A DNA stretch of 64,000 bases from Cryptosporangium arvum DSM 44712 (GTDB lineage Bacteria > Actinomycetota > Actinomycetes > Mycobacteriales > Cryptosporangiaceae), in NCBI RefSeq assembly GCF_000585375.1, contig NZ_KK073874.1:5411967-5475966 (forward strand). The letters run 5' to 3'. Position numbers and translations under genes: made by a program. The stretch's first letter is position 1. Every line of letters starts with the position of its first letter. Positions 1 through 8,070 of this stretch are shown piece by piece. Under the pieces are notes generated by a model. The model ran no database searches and was not told where the DNA came from. It saw only the letters and a list, made by a program, of their open reading frames with translations.

Positions 1-1
1 G

Positions 2-307
2 ATCGTCGGCGACCTGGCCCGGTTGGACCTGCCCGGCGCCTTCCACGTCGTGGTGTGCGCGGGCAACGTGATGACGTTCGTGGCGCCGTCGACCCGGGTC
101 GAGATCCTGCGCCGCTTCCGCGCCCACCTCGCGCCCGGCGGCCGGGTCGTCACCGGGTTCGGCTCCGGGCGGGAGTACGAGTTCGACGACTTCCTGGCCG
201 ACGCCGAGGACGCCGGCCTCACGCCGGACCACCTGCTCGGCACCTGGGATCTGCGCCCGTTCGGGCCGGAATCGTCGTTCCTGGTCGCGGTGCTGAGCCT
301 GGCCTGA
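2..307 (+). CDS. class I SAM-dependent methyltransferase, C-terminal part
   Basis: The reading frame is open from the first bases of the window and stops at 307, so only the last ~101 residues are present. The visible part has the order expected for the C-terminal half of a class I methyltransferase: a hydrophobic strand ending VVVCAGNVMTF (motif II/post-II area), then a helix and the turn LAPGGRVVTGFG (motif III), then a closing segment ending in a SFLVAVLSL strand. The SAM-binding motif I would lie upstream. The substrate cannot be inferred. The gene converges on the diguanylate cyclase gene with only 3 bp between the stops. Confidence 0.7.
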   Translation: MVGDLARLDLPGAFHVVVCAGNVMTFVAPSTRVEILRRFRAHLAPGGRVVTGFGSGREYEFDDFLADAEDAGLTPDHLLGTWDLRPFGPESSFLVAVLSLA

Positions 308-310
308 CGG

Positions 311-1915
311 TCAGGCCCCCGCCTCGACGTAGCGGTTCTTGCCGGAGTTCTTCGCGGTGTACATCGCGGCGTCGGCCCCGCGGATCAGCTCGTCGGCGTC
401 GGCGCCGACGCCGCTGAGCACGATGCCGACGCTCGCGGACACCCGGGCCTCGGCGCCGTCGACGTCGATCGGCGCCCGCAGGTCGGCGATGACCCGCTCG
501 GCGGCACGGCGGGCGTCCGGCGCGGCCGAGAGCCCCTCCAGGATGATCGCGAACTCGTCGCCGCCGAAGCGCGCGACGGTGTCGACCGCGCGCAGACCGG
601 CACGCAGCCGGTCGGCGACCGTCCGCAGCACCACGTCCCCGGCCTGGTGGCCGAGCCGGTCGTTGACCTCCTTGAACCCGTCGAGGTCGACGAAGAGCAG
701 CGCGACCACGCGCTCGGCGCGGGCGTGCGTGGCCAGCGCGTGGGTGAGGCGGTCGTAGAACAGCGTCCGGTTGGCCAGGCCGGTCAGCGGGTCGTGGAAC
801 GCCAGCCGCTGCAGCTCCTGTTCGCGCTCGCGCAGCCGCGCCTCGACGCGTTCGCGCCGGGCGATGTCCAGCCGCAGCGCCGCGGTGGCCTCGTCGACCT
901 GCTGCAGGGCACGGCCCCGGCTACCGGCCAGCGCGCCGGTCAGGACGCCGAGCATCAGCGTGAGCGCCACCCCGGCCGCGATCGTGAACCGGCTCAGGCC
1001 GCGGTCGGTCGCGGCGATCAGGCGGGCGGTCGGCCGGACGGTGAGCTGCCACCGGCGCTGACCGACCACCACCGTCCGGCTCCGGGTCAGCGAGTCGTCG
1101 CGTACCAGCTGCCCGGGGAACGCGGTGGTGAGCACCGCGGCCTGCGCGGTCTCCTCGGTGACCGTCACCTGCACCGCGCCCTGCCCGCGCTCGAGGAGCG
1201 TCGAGGACAGGAAGTCCTGCCCGCGGACCGGCATGACGATCCAGCCTTCGAAGACGTGCGGGCCGGTCGAGCCGAGCCCGGTGTAGACCGGGACGGCGAA
1301 CGCCACCGAGGGCTGACGGCTCAGTGCCGGGATGCCCTCGTCACGCAGCAGCGTGAACGCGGGGCTGATCGCCAGCGCGCCGTTCGCGCGGGCGACCCGG
1401 AGCGCCTCGGTGGGCTGCGGCCGCTGCGCCAGGTCGACGCCGACGATCGTCGCGCTGTTGTCGAAGATCCGTTCGAGCACGACGAACGCGTGTTCCGCCG
1501 TGCGCGGCGTGGGGTTCAGGGCCAGGTCGGGCGAGCCCCGGGCACGCCAGTACGCCTGCACCGCGGGGATCTCGGCCGTGGTCGCGGGCACGATGAAGCT
1601 GATGCTCGCGGCCCCGGCCAGCCGCGAGTTGTCCAGCCCGGCGGTGATCCGGGCGAAGTCGTCGCCACGCAGGTCGGTCTGCGCGCCGACCGCGGCGGCC
1701 AGGTCGTGCAGCGTCTCGCCGTAACGCACGACCCGGTCGCTGACCGCCACCGCCAGCTCGTCGGCGTACCGGGTCATCACCTGGGCGGAGTAGCGCTCCT
1801 CACCGGAATTGACGACGTCGTACGCGGCCGCGGTGACGGCGCCGCCGCCGAGCAGCACCGCGCCGACGAGGAGGAGGCCGCTGCGCCTCCACCGCTCCCG
1901 CCCGCGTTTCCCCAC
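311..1915 (-). CDS. membrane diguanylate cyclase, CHASE sensor plus GGDEF
   Basis: Probably makes cyclic di-GMP in response to an extracellular ligand. The 534-aa protein has an N-terminal membrane segment (about residues 8-28), an extracellular CHASE-type domain (about 60-290), a second membrane helix (about 310-335), a short coiled linker, and a GGDEF domain. The active loop GGDEF is at about residues 451-455. An RxxD motif (R442-D445) lies exactly five residues before it, the usual product-inhibition I site, so the enzyme looks active and feedback-inhibited. I chose the GTG at 1915 because it starts just before the first membrane segment; upstream codons in this frame are arginine/proline-rich and run antisense-like through the HxlR gene. 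No EAL or HD-GYP partner is nearby. The ligand is unknown. Confidence 0.85.
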   Translation of the reverse strand: MGKRGRERWRRSGLLLVGAVLLGGGAVTAAAYDVVNSGEERYSAQVMTRYADELAVAVSDRVVRYGETLHDLAAAVGAQTDLRGDDFARITAGLDNSRLAGAASISFIVPATTAEIPAVQAYWRARGSPDLALNPTPRTAEHAFVVLERIFDNSATIVGVDLAQRPQPTEALRVARANGALAISPAFTLLRDEGIPALSRQPSVAFAVPVYTGLGSTGPHVFEGWIVMPVRGQDFLSSTLLERGQGAVQVTVTEETAQAAVLTTAFPGQLVRDDSLTRSRTVVVGQRRWQLTVRPTARLIAATDRGLSRFTIAAGVALTLMLGVLTGALAGSRGRALQQVDEATAALRLDIARRERVEARLREREQELQRLAFHDPLTGLANRTLFYDRLTHALATHARAERVVALLFVDLDGFKEVNDRLGHQAGDVVLRTVADRLRAGLRAVDTVARFGGDEFAIILEGLSAAPDARRAAERVIADLRAPIDVDGAEARVSASVGIVLSGVGADADELIRGADAAMYTAKNSGKNRYVEAGA

Positions 1916-1950
1916 GCCGTTCAGATCGGCACGCCCGCGGCGACGTTGAC

Positions 1951-2352
1951 CTATTGCCGGGACCGGTCGTACGTCTCCCGGGCGGCCTCCACGTCCTCGA
2001 TGTGGGTGTCGGCCCAGGTCTTGACCGCGGCCATGACCGGGAGCAGGCTCTGCCCGAGCGGGGTGAGCGCGTAGTCCACCCGCACGGGGGTGGCCGGGGT
2101 CAGGGTGCGGGTGACGAGGCCGTCGCGCTCCAGCGTCCGCAGCGTCTGGGTCAGCATCTTCTCGCTGACGCCGGCGATCAGCCGGCCGAGGTCGCTGTAG
2201 CGGCGCGGGCCGTCGGCGAGCCCGGTGAGCACGAGGCTCACCCACTTGTCGCTGATCCGGTCCAGCAGCCGCCGCGACGGGCACTCGGCCAGGTAGGCGT
2301 CGTAGGCGGCTCGTCGCTCCCGCCGGCGTTCGGCCTGGGTCCGGGTGGTCAT
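1951..2352 (-). CDS. HxlR-family winged-helix regulator
   Basis: A 133-aa HxlR-type DNA-binding protein. It shows the family pattern: a central ISDKWV...L...L..GPRRYSDL segment, the recognition region GVSEKMLTQTLRTLERDGLV, and a basic wing that ends YALTPLG. These proteins bind as dimers to short palindromes and often sense electrophiles or quinones. It is divergent from a quinone-oxidoreductase-like gene, with two palindromes in the 78-bp gap, so it most likely represses that gene and itself. The start is ATG at 2352, preceded by GGGGAG. Only one Cys (in the sequence ECPSRR) is visible near the N-terminus; a redox role for it is inference. Confidence 0.9.
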   Translation of the reverse strand: MTTRTQAERRRERRAAYDAYLAECPSRRLLDRISDKWVSLVLTGLADGPRRYSDLGRLIAGVSEKMLTQTLRTLERDGLVTRTLTPATPVRVDYALTPLGQSLLPVMAAVKTWADTHIEDVEAARETYDRSRQ

Positions 2353-2371
2353 GTCCGTACTCCCCGCTCCG

Positions 2372-2393
2372 GTACGCACTTCGGGGTGCGTAC
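2372..2393. promoter_or_regulatory. probable HxlR operator
   Basis: Perfect inverted repeat GTACGCAC-N6-GTGCGTAC in the gap between the divergent hxlR-type and oxidoreductase genes. The inner half-sites GCAC/GTGC with a 6-bp spacer recur upstream of the second HxlR gene of this window (41947-41962), which supports its assignment to this regulator family. Confidence 0.65.
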
Positions 2394-2401
2394 TTCCCCG
2401 G

Positions 2402-2423
2402 GGAGAGTAGCTCTCCGTAAATT
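2402..2423 (+). promoter_or_regulatory. promoter of the oxidoreductase gene with a second palindrome
   Basis: GGAGAG-TAG-CTCTCC is a perfect 6-bp inverted repeat (2402-2416). It abuts TAAATT (2418-2423), which sits 7 nt before the ATG at 2431. There is no Shine-Dalgarno, so transcription probably begins at or next to the start codon. Confidence 0.5.
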
Positions 2424-2430
2424 CGGCCCC

Positions 2431-3351
2431 ATGAGATCGGTGGTCGTACGTGAGTTCGGTGGGCCGGAGGTCCTGGAGGTGGCCGAGGTTCCGGTCCCCG
2501 GGCCCGGCGCGGGGCAGGTGCGGATCGCGGTCGCCGGGGCCGGCGTCAACCCGGTGGACGCGCAGACGCGGTCCGGGGCGCTGACCGCGGGCGGGTTGCT
2601 CCCGCCGCGCCCGGTGGTGGGTCTCGGGTGGGACGTGTCCGGCACCGTCGACGCGGTCGGCGCCGGGGTCGGGAACTTCGCGGTCGGCGACCGGGTGCTG
2701 GCCCTCTCCGACCGCATCGCCCTGTCGTCCAAGGCCCAGGCCGACTTCGTCGTGCTCGACGCCGACGCGGTCGCGCACTGCCCCGGCGACGTGGACCTGA
2801 TCGACGCGGCGACCCTGCCCCTGGGCGCGCTGACCGCGGCCCAGGCCCTCGACCTGACCGGCCGGCCGGACGCCGGGACGCTGCTGGTGACCGGGGCGGC
2901 GGGCGCGGTCGGCGGGTACGCCGCCGAGCTGGCCGTCCGGGCCGGGCTGCGGGTGATCGCGGTGGCGGGGCCCCGCGACGAGGAGTGGCTGCGGACGCTC
3001 GGCGTCGAGGCGGTCGTCCCGCGGGACGCCGACCTGGCCGACAGCGTCCGCGCCCTGGTGCCCGGCGGGGTGAGCGCCGCGATCGACGCGGCGAACCTCG
3101 GCGCGGTGACGCTCGACGCGGTCCGGGGCGGCGGGGTGTTCGTCGCGGTGCTCGGCGGCGGCCCGGTCCCGCTGCGCGGGGTGCGGGTCGAGCACGTCTG
3201 GATCCGCGCCGACGGTCCCCGCCTCGAGTCGCTGGCCGCGGCGCACCTGCGGCTCCGGGTCGCCGACGTCCTCCCGCTGACCGACGTCGCCGGGGCGCAC
3301 CGCCGCCTGGAAGCGGGCGGCCTGCGCGGACGCCTGGTGCTGCGCCCCTGA
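2431..3351 (+). CDS. NADPH:quinone oxidoreductase-like MDR protein
   Basis: A 306-aa member of the zinc-independent quinone oxidoreductase branch of the medium-chain dehydrogenase/reductase superfamily. The N-terminal GroES-like domain shows GAGVNPVDAQTRSG and GWDVSGTVDAVGAGV. The nucleotide-binding Rossmann motif is VTGAAGAVGGYAAELA, at about residues 150-168. No structural-zinc Cys cluster is present. It probably reduces quinones or alpha,beta-unsaturated carbonyls with NAD(P)H. It is divergent from the HxlR regulator, the standard arrangement for an electrophile-inducible reductase. It looks complete, and the start has a -10-like TAAATT but no ribosome-binding site. Confidence 0.88.
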   Translation: MRSVVVREFGGPEVLEVAEVPVPGPGAGQVRIAVAGAGVNPVDAQTRSGALTAGGLLPPRPVVGLGWDVSGTVDAVGAGVGNFAVGDRVLALSDRIALSSKAQADFVVLDADAVAHCPGDVDLIDAATLPLGALTAAQALDLTGRPDAGTLLVTGAAGAVGGYAAELAVRAGLRVIAVAGPRDEEWLRTLGVEAVVPRDADLADSVRALVPGGVSAAIDAANLGAVTLDAVRGGGVFVAVLGGGPVPLRGVRVEHVWIRADGPRLESLAAAHLRLRVADVLPLTDVAGAHRRLEAGGLRGRLVLRP

Positions 3352-3358
3352 GCCCGGT

Positions 3359-4915
3359 TCAGGCCGGGCCGGTGAGGCGCTCGATCGCCAGCTCGCGGAC
3401 CCGGAAGCGCTGCAGCTTGCCGGTCGCGGTCACCGGCATCGCGTCGAAGAGGAGGACGTGGCGGGGGCGCTTGAACGCGGCGAGGCCCTCGCGGCAGAAC
3501 GCGGACAGGTCGGCCGTGGTCGTCTCCGCGCCCGGCGCCAGCACGACGCAGGCCACCGGCTTGTCCAGCCCCGCCGCGTCCGGCACCGACACCACCGCGA
3601 CCTGCGCGACGTCGGCGTGCGCCCGCAGGTGTTCCTCGACCTCGGTCGGCGACACCCAGATGCCGCCGGCCTTGATGATGTCGTCGGTGCGCCCGAGCGA
3701 GCTGTAGTAGCCGTCCGCCGACCGCACGTAGGTGTCCCCGGTCCGCACCCACGGCCCCTGGAACACCCGCCGGGTCACCTCGGTGCGCGACCAGTACCCG
3801 GACGCGGCCGAACCGCCCCGCACGTAGAGGTGCCCGGGGGTGCCGTCGGGCACCGCGACCCCGTCGTCGTCGACGATCTTCGCCTCGTACCCGGCGACGA
3901 TCTCCCCGGTCGTGCCGGCCCGGGTGCGCCCCGGGCGGCCGCTGATGAAGATGTGCAGCATCTCGGTCGACCCGATCCCGTCCAGCATCTCGACGCCGAA
4001 GAACTCGGTGAACCGGGTGAACAGCGGCGCGGGGAACGCCTCCCCGGCCGACACGCACGCGCGCACGCTCGCGAACGTGTCCGGCGGGAGCCCGGCCGAG
4101 AGCAGCGCCGCGTAGTACGTGGGCCCGGCGAAGAACAGCGTCGGACGGTGTTCCTGCAGCGTGCGCATCGTGGCCTTGGGGTTCGGCCGGGACCGGTCGA
4201 GCACCGTGCGCGCGCCGACCGCGAACGGGAACGTCAGGCTGTTGCCCAGCCCGTAGGCGAAGAAGATCTTCGCCACCGAGAAGCAGACGTCGTCGGGGCC
4301 GATGCCCAGCACGTCGGCCGCGTAGGTCTCGGCGGTGTCGCGCAGCGAACCGTGGCGGTGCACCGCGGCTTTCGGCGTGCCGGTCGTACCCGACGTGTAG
4401 AGCCAGAACGCGGGCGACTCCGCGCTCGTCGGGTACGGCGCCGGGTCGCCGCCGAGCGCCAGGAACGACTCCCACGGCCACACCGGCACCCCGCGCACCA
4501 TCGGCACCGGCCCCTCGAACACCACGACGTGCGCGAGGTCCGGCAGCCCTTCCAGCGCCGGGGCCAGCGCCGCGAACTCCGAGGAGAGCACGACGATCCG
4601 CGCCCGGCTGTCCGCGGCCAGCACCCGGATGTCCTTCGGGGTGAGCATCGTGCTCACCGGCACCGGCACGGCGCCGATCCGCAGGCTCCCGAGGAACGCG
4701 GTGACGAGCTCGGGCGAGTCGCCCAGGCACAGCAGCACGCGTTCCTCGGGCCGTAACCCGGCCGTGCGCAGCGCGGCGCCGAAGTCGGCCACGCCGGACG
4801 CGAGCGCTCCGTAGGTCACGTCCCGGACCGAGCCGTCGAGGTCGATCGCGGTGATCGCCACCCGCTCGGGCGCGTGCCGGCCGATCAGCCACTCAGCCGC
4901 ATTGAAGGAATCCAC
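3359..4915 (-). CDS. benzoate--CoA ligase
   Basis: A 518-aa adenylate-forming acyl-CoA synthetase of the benzoate-CoA ligase family (BclA/BadA type): benzoate + ATP + CoA gives benzoyl-CoA. The AMP-binding P-loop LYTSGTTGTPK is at residues 172-182. The hinge region contains the RTGDTYV and GRTDDIIKAGG motifs, and the catalytic lysine of the C-terminal domain is in TATGKLQ (K500). Length and the FFAGPTYYAALL-type acyl pocket segment are normal for the family. It is the last gene of boxC-boxB-ligase on this strand, 12 bp after boxB, and supplies the substrate of the box pathway. The start is ATG 4915. Ring-substituted benzoates cannot be excluded as substrates. Confidence 0.9.
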   Translation of the reverse strand: MDSFNAAEWLIGRHAPERVAITAIDLDGSVRDVTYGALASGVADFGAALRTAGLRPEERVLLCLGDSPELVTAFLGSLRIGAVPVPVSTMLTPKDIRVLAADSRARIVVLSSEFAALAPALEGLPDLAHVVVFEGPVPMVRGVPVWPWESFLALGGDPAPYPTSAESPAFWLYTSGTTGTPKAAVHRHGSLRDTAETYAADVLGIGPDDVCFSVAKIFFAYGLGNSLTFPFAVGARTVLDRSRPNPKATMRTLQEHRPTLFFAGPTYYAALLSAGLPPDTFASVRACVSAGEAFPAPLFTRFTEFFGVEMLDGIGSTEMLHIFISGRPGRTRAGTTGEIVAGYEAKIVDDDGVAVPDGTPGHLYVRGGSAASGYWSRTEVTRRVFQGPWVRTGDTYVRSADGYYSSLGRTDDIIKAGGIWVSPTEVEEHLRAHADVAQVAVVSVPDAAGLDKPVACVVLAPGAETTTADLSAFCREGLAAFKRPRHVLLFDAMPVTATGKLQRFRVRELAIERLTGPA

Positions 4916-4927
4916 GGTGACCCCTAG

Positions 4928-6370
4928 TCAGAACCGGACGTAGTCGTACTCGACGGGCAGGTCGTTGATGCCGTGCGCGGGCGGGGAGATCCAGCCGGCG
5001 AAGTCGCCGGGTTCGTGGTGGGGCACCATGAGCGCGGCGACGCGGGCGCGGTCCTCGTCGCTCGGCAGGCACGCCGCCACCGCCGCCGCGTCGTCGGTGA
5101 TCGTGCCGTCGGGGAGCACGTGGTACCCGGAGAACGTGCCGACCCGGCGGTTGAAGCCCTCGTGCGGCAGCGAGAGCCGCGCGTCGACGCCGGCCTTCTC
5201 CAGCTCGGTGTTCCAGCGCTTCACGCCGGTGGCGCAGTCGGCCGCGTACTCGTTGCGCAGGTCGAGGTTGAGCGCGGTGAGCAGCGGCACGGTCTCGGTG
5301 ACGATCCGGCCGCCGCGGATCACCGGCACGCCCATCGTGGCGTCGGTGAGCACGTGGTCGTCGTCGCGCCGGCCCTCCATCCAGCGACCCTTGAGGCCCG
5401 CGGCGTAGTAGGCGGCCACGTTCGACGACGTCTCCGACCCGAACAGGTCCATCGAGACCGAGTACTGGAAGTTCAAGTACTTCTGGATGACGCTCAGCGG
5501 GATGCCGCCGTGCTCCCACAGATCGTCGGTGCCGTGCTGTCGCATCAGCTCGGCGGTGCGCTGCACGGTGCGCTGCACGCCGGTGGTGCCCACGAACATG
5601 TGGTGCGCTTCTTCTTTGAGCATGAACTGGCAGGTGCGCGCCAGCGGGTCGAAGCCCGACTCCTTGAGCGTGCCGAGCTGGTACTTGCCGTCCCGGTCGG
5701 TGAAGTACGTGAACATGAAGAACGACAGCCAGTCGGTCGTCTCCTCGTTGAACGCGCCGAGGATGCGTGGCGAGTCGTAGTCACCGGAGTTGCGTTTGAG
5801 CAGTTCGTCGGCCTCCTCGCGGCCGTCGCGCCCGAAGTAGGCGTGCAGCAGGTAGACCATCGCCCACAGGTGCCTGCCCTCCTCCACGTTGACCTGGAAG
5901 AGGTTGCGCATGTCATAGAGCGACGGGGCGGTGCTCCCCAGGTGCCGCTGCTGTTCGACGCTCGCCGGCTCGGTGTCGCCCTGGATCACGATCAGCCGGC
6001 GCAGTTCGCTGCGGTACTCCCCCGGCACCTCCTGCCAGGCCGGTTCGCCCTTGTGGCGGCCGAAGCCGACCGTGCGGTCGGGGTCGCGTTCGGCGAGGAA
6101 GATGCCCCAGCGGTACTGCTCCATCGGCACCCGGTCGAAGTGCGCCCAGCCGTCGCGGCCGACCGCGATCGCGGTGCGCAGGTAGACGTCGTGCGTGGGG
6201 ATGGACGGGCCCAGCGTCTTCCACCAGTCGAGGAACTTGGGCTGCCAGCTCTCCAGCGCGCGCTGCAGGCGCCGGTCACCGGACAGGTTCACGTTGTTGG
6301 GGATGCGCTCGCTGTAGTCGATCCGCGACAGCGGCCCCTCGGGTGCCGGCGCATCGGCGATCTCCGACAT
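4928..6370 (-). CDS. boxB: benzoyl-CoA 2,3-epoxidase subunit BoxB
   Basis: The diiron oxygenase component that converts benzoyl-CoA to its 2,3-epoxide in the aerobic CoA-dependent benzoate pathway. 480 aa, the usual BoxB length. Two helix pairs carry the carboxylate-bridged iron ligands: EEGRH at 163-167 and EEAHH at 253-257, giving ExxH signatures around E164/H167 and E254/H257; the first glutamate of each site lies about 30 residues earlier, as in the family. I chose ATG 6370, one base after the boxC stop codon, over an in-frame ATG at 6400 that lies inside boxC. The flavin/iron-sulfur reductase BoxA that feeds electrons to BoxB is not encoded in this window. Confidence 0.93.
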   Translation of the reverse strand: MSEIADAPAPEGPLSRIDYSERIPNNVNLSGDRRLQRALESWQPKFLDWWKTLGPSIPTHDVYLRTAIAVGRDGWAHFDRVPMEQYRWGIFLAERDPDRTVGFGRHKGEPAWQEVPGEYRSELRRLIVIQGDTEPASVEQQRHLGSTAPSLYDMRNLFQVNVEEGRHLWAMVYLLHAYFGRDGREEADELLKRNSGDYDSPRILGAFNEETTDWLSFFMFTYFTDRDGKYQLGTLKESGFDPLARTCQFMLKEEAHHMFVGTTGVQRTVQRTAELMRQHGTDDLWEHGGIPLSVIQKYLNFQYSVSMDLFGSETSSNVAAYYAAGLKGRWMEGRRDDDHVLTDATMGVPVIRGGRIVTETVPLLTALNLDLRNEYAADCATGVKRWNTELEKAGVDARLSLPHEGFNRRVGTFSGYHVLPDGTITDDAAAVAACLPSDEDRARVAALMVPHHEPGDFAGWISPPAHGINDLPVEYDYVRF

Positions 6371-6371
6371 C

Positions 6372-8000
6372 TCACACTCGCTTCCGGTCGTAGTCGGCAC
6401 GCTGCCCGGTGCCGTAGCGACGCAGCGCGCCCTCCGGCCCGGCGGCGTTCGGACGCTGGAAGATCCAGTTCTGCCAGGCGGTGAGCCGGCCGAAGACCTT
6501 CGTCTCGGGGGTCTCGGCCCCGGCGAAGCGGAGGTTGGCCTCCATCCCGGTCAACGCGTCCGGGGAGAAGCTGGCGCGCTCCTCGACGACCAGGCGGATC
6601 TCGTCGGCCCAGTCGAGGTCGTCGGGCGCGCCGGTGACCAGGCCGAGCGCGTCGGCCCGGTCCGCGGTCAGATCGCGGCCCACGGCGTCCAGGGCGGCCT
6701 TCAGGTCCTCGGCGTTCCCGACGAAACGGGTCTGCAGCCGCGAGACCCCGTTGCTCATCGGCAGCAGCCCCGCGTTGAACTCGTCCAGCCGGAGGACGGC
6801 CGGCGGGAGCGGGTCCTCGTCGTCCTCGAACCGGCCCGAGAGCATGTACTGCCGGTCGGCGGCGAACGCGATCTCGGCCAGCGTCCCGACGAAGCAGCTC
6901 CCCGGCTCGATCAACGCGAACAGGCTGCGCGAGCTGGTGTCCAGCCGCTTGAGCGTGCGCCGGTAGTACCCGATGATCTCGGTGACGAGCCAGTCGTCGC
7001 GGTGCGCGAGCAGGAACGCGTCGTACGCGGCCACCACGGCCGGGTCGCCGGCGGTCGTCAGGAGCCACGTCCCGACCTCGAGCTCGTTCGAGCGCAGGCG
7101 CAGGATCGCGTCGTCCAGCTCCCGGGTGGTGGCCAGCAGCCAGGACGCGTCGCCCTCCCGGTGCAGTTCGTCGACGTCGCCGGGGACCGCGGTGGGGCCG
7201 GCCACGACGAACGTGGCCGTCCCGGCGCGCCGGTCGACCTCGACCGTCACGTGCGGATAGCGCAGGCCCTCGCGGCGCAGCGGGGTCAGCGTGATGCCCC
7301 CGCTGCCGTTGCGCCGGGACCGGGCGGCCGCGTCGGCGGCGCGGCGGGCCACCTCGGCCTCGAAGTCGCGGGCCTTGGCCACCGCGTCCACCAGCCGCCA
7401 CTGCACCGCGCGCCGGCCGCGCACGCCCTCGGCCGTGGTCGCGAACACGTCGGCGAGGTCCCGGCGGACGCCCCGCTTGTCGACGACCCGGGTGAGGCCA
7501 CCGGTGCCGGGCAGCACCCCGAGCAGCGGCACCTCGGGTAACGAGACGCCGGAGGAGTTGTCGTCGATGAGCACGATCTCGTCGCAGGCCAGCGCGAGCT
7601 CGTACCCGCCGCCGGCCGCGGTACCGTTCACCGCCGCGATGAAGTGCAGGTCCGAGTCCTCCATGCCGTTGCGTGTCTCGTTCGTGAACTTGCAGAAGTT
7701 GACCTTCCAGCTGTGCGACGACGCGGCCAGCATCTTGATGTTGGCGCCCGCGCAGAACATGCGCTCCAGCCCGCTGGTGACCACGATCACTTTCACCTCG
7801 GGGTGCTCGAAGCGCACCCGCTGGAGGGCGTCGTGGAGCTCGATGTCGACGCCGAGGTCGTAGCTGTTCATCTTCAGCTCGTAGCCGGGAACCAGCCCGC
7901 CGTTCTCGTCGACGGCGAGCGTCAGCGTCGCGGTGTCGCCGTCGACGGCCAGCGACCAGTGCCGGTAGCGGTCGGGATCGGTGTCGAACGAGATGTCCAC
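6372..8000 (-). CDS. boxC: benzoyl-CoA-dihydrodiol lyase BoxC
   Basis: Opens the hydrated epoxide ring of the box pathway and releases formate and 3,4-dehydroadipyl-CoA semialdehyde. 542 aa, with a crotonase (enoyl-CoA hydratase) fold in the first ~280 residues: the oxyanion-hole segments AGANIKML and NGTAAGGGYELALACDEI are evident, followed by the long BoxC-specific second half with IEPGSCFVGTLAEIAFAADR. GTG 8000 is chosen as start because a purine-rich GGATGGGG precedes it and the family homology begins here; upstream codons are antisense-like. First gene of boxC-boxB-ligase and divergent from the PaaX-type regulator with 70 bp between them. Confidence 0.92.
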   Translation of the reverse strand: MDISFDTDPDRYRHWSLAVDGDTATLTLAVDENGGLVPGYELKMNSYDLGVDIELHDALQRVRFEHPEVKVIVVTSGLERMFCAGANIKMLAASSHSWKVNFCKFTNETRNGMEDSDLHFIAAVNGTAAGGGYELALACDEIVLIDDNSSGVSLPEVPLLGVLPGTGGLTRVVDKRGVRRDLADVFATTAEGVRGRRAVQWRLVDAVAKARDFEAEVARRAADAAARSRRNGSGGITLTPLRREGLRYPHVTVEVDRRAGTATFVVAGPTAVPGDVDELHREGDASWLLATTRELDDAILRLRSNELEVGTWLLTTAGDPAVVAAYDAFLLAHRDDWLVTEIIGYYRRTLKRLDTSSRSLFALIEPGSCFVGTLAEIAFAADRQYMLSGRFEDDEDPLPPAVLRLDEFNAGLLPMSNGVSRLQTRFVGNAEDLKAALDAVGRDLTADRADALGLVTGAPDDLDWADEIRLVVEERASFSPDALTGMEANLRFAGAETPETKVFGRLTAWQNWIFQRPNAAGPEGALRRYGTGQRADYDRKRV

Positions 8001-8019
8001 GTCCCCATCCTGAAACCTG

Positions 8020-8064
8020 CTACATGTTTGCCGCAAGAGTTCGGGGCGATGTAGTGAATATAGT
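8020..8064 (+). promoter_or_regulatory. operator and leaderless promoter between boxC and the PaaX-type gene
   Basis: CTACAT (8020-8025) and ATGTAG (8049-8054) form an inverted repeat with a 23-bp spacer. Immediately downstream TAGTGA-ATA-TAGTGA is a short direct repeat. TATAGT (8059-8064) is six bases before the GTG at 8071 and is a good -10 box for a leaderless transcript. Binding of the adjacent PaaX-type regulator here is inference. Confidence 0.5.
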
Positions 8065-8070
8065 GAGGGG

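Noticed and set aside
647..2074. Long open frames antisense to the diguanylate cyclase and many other genes
   Set aside because: They are Arg/Pro/Gly-rich mirror frames expected at this G+C content; the opposite frame has domain homology and normal codon bias in each case.
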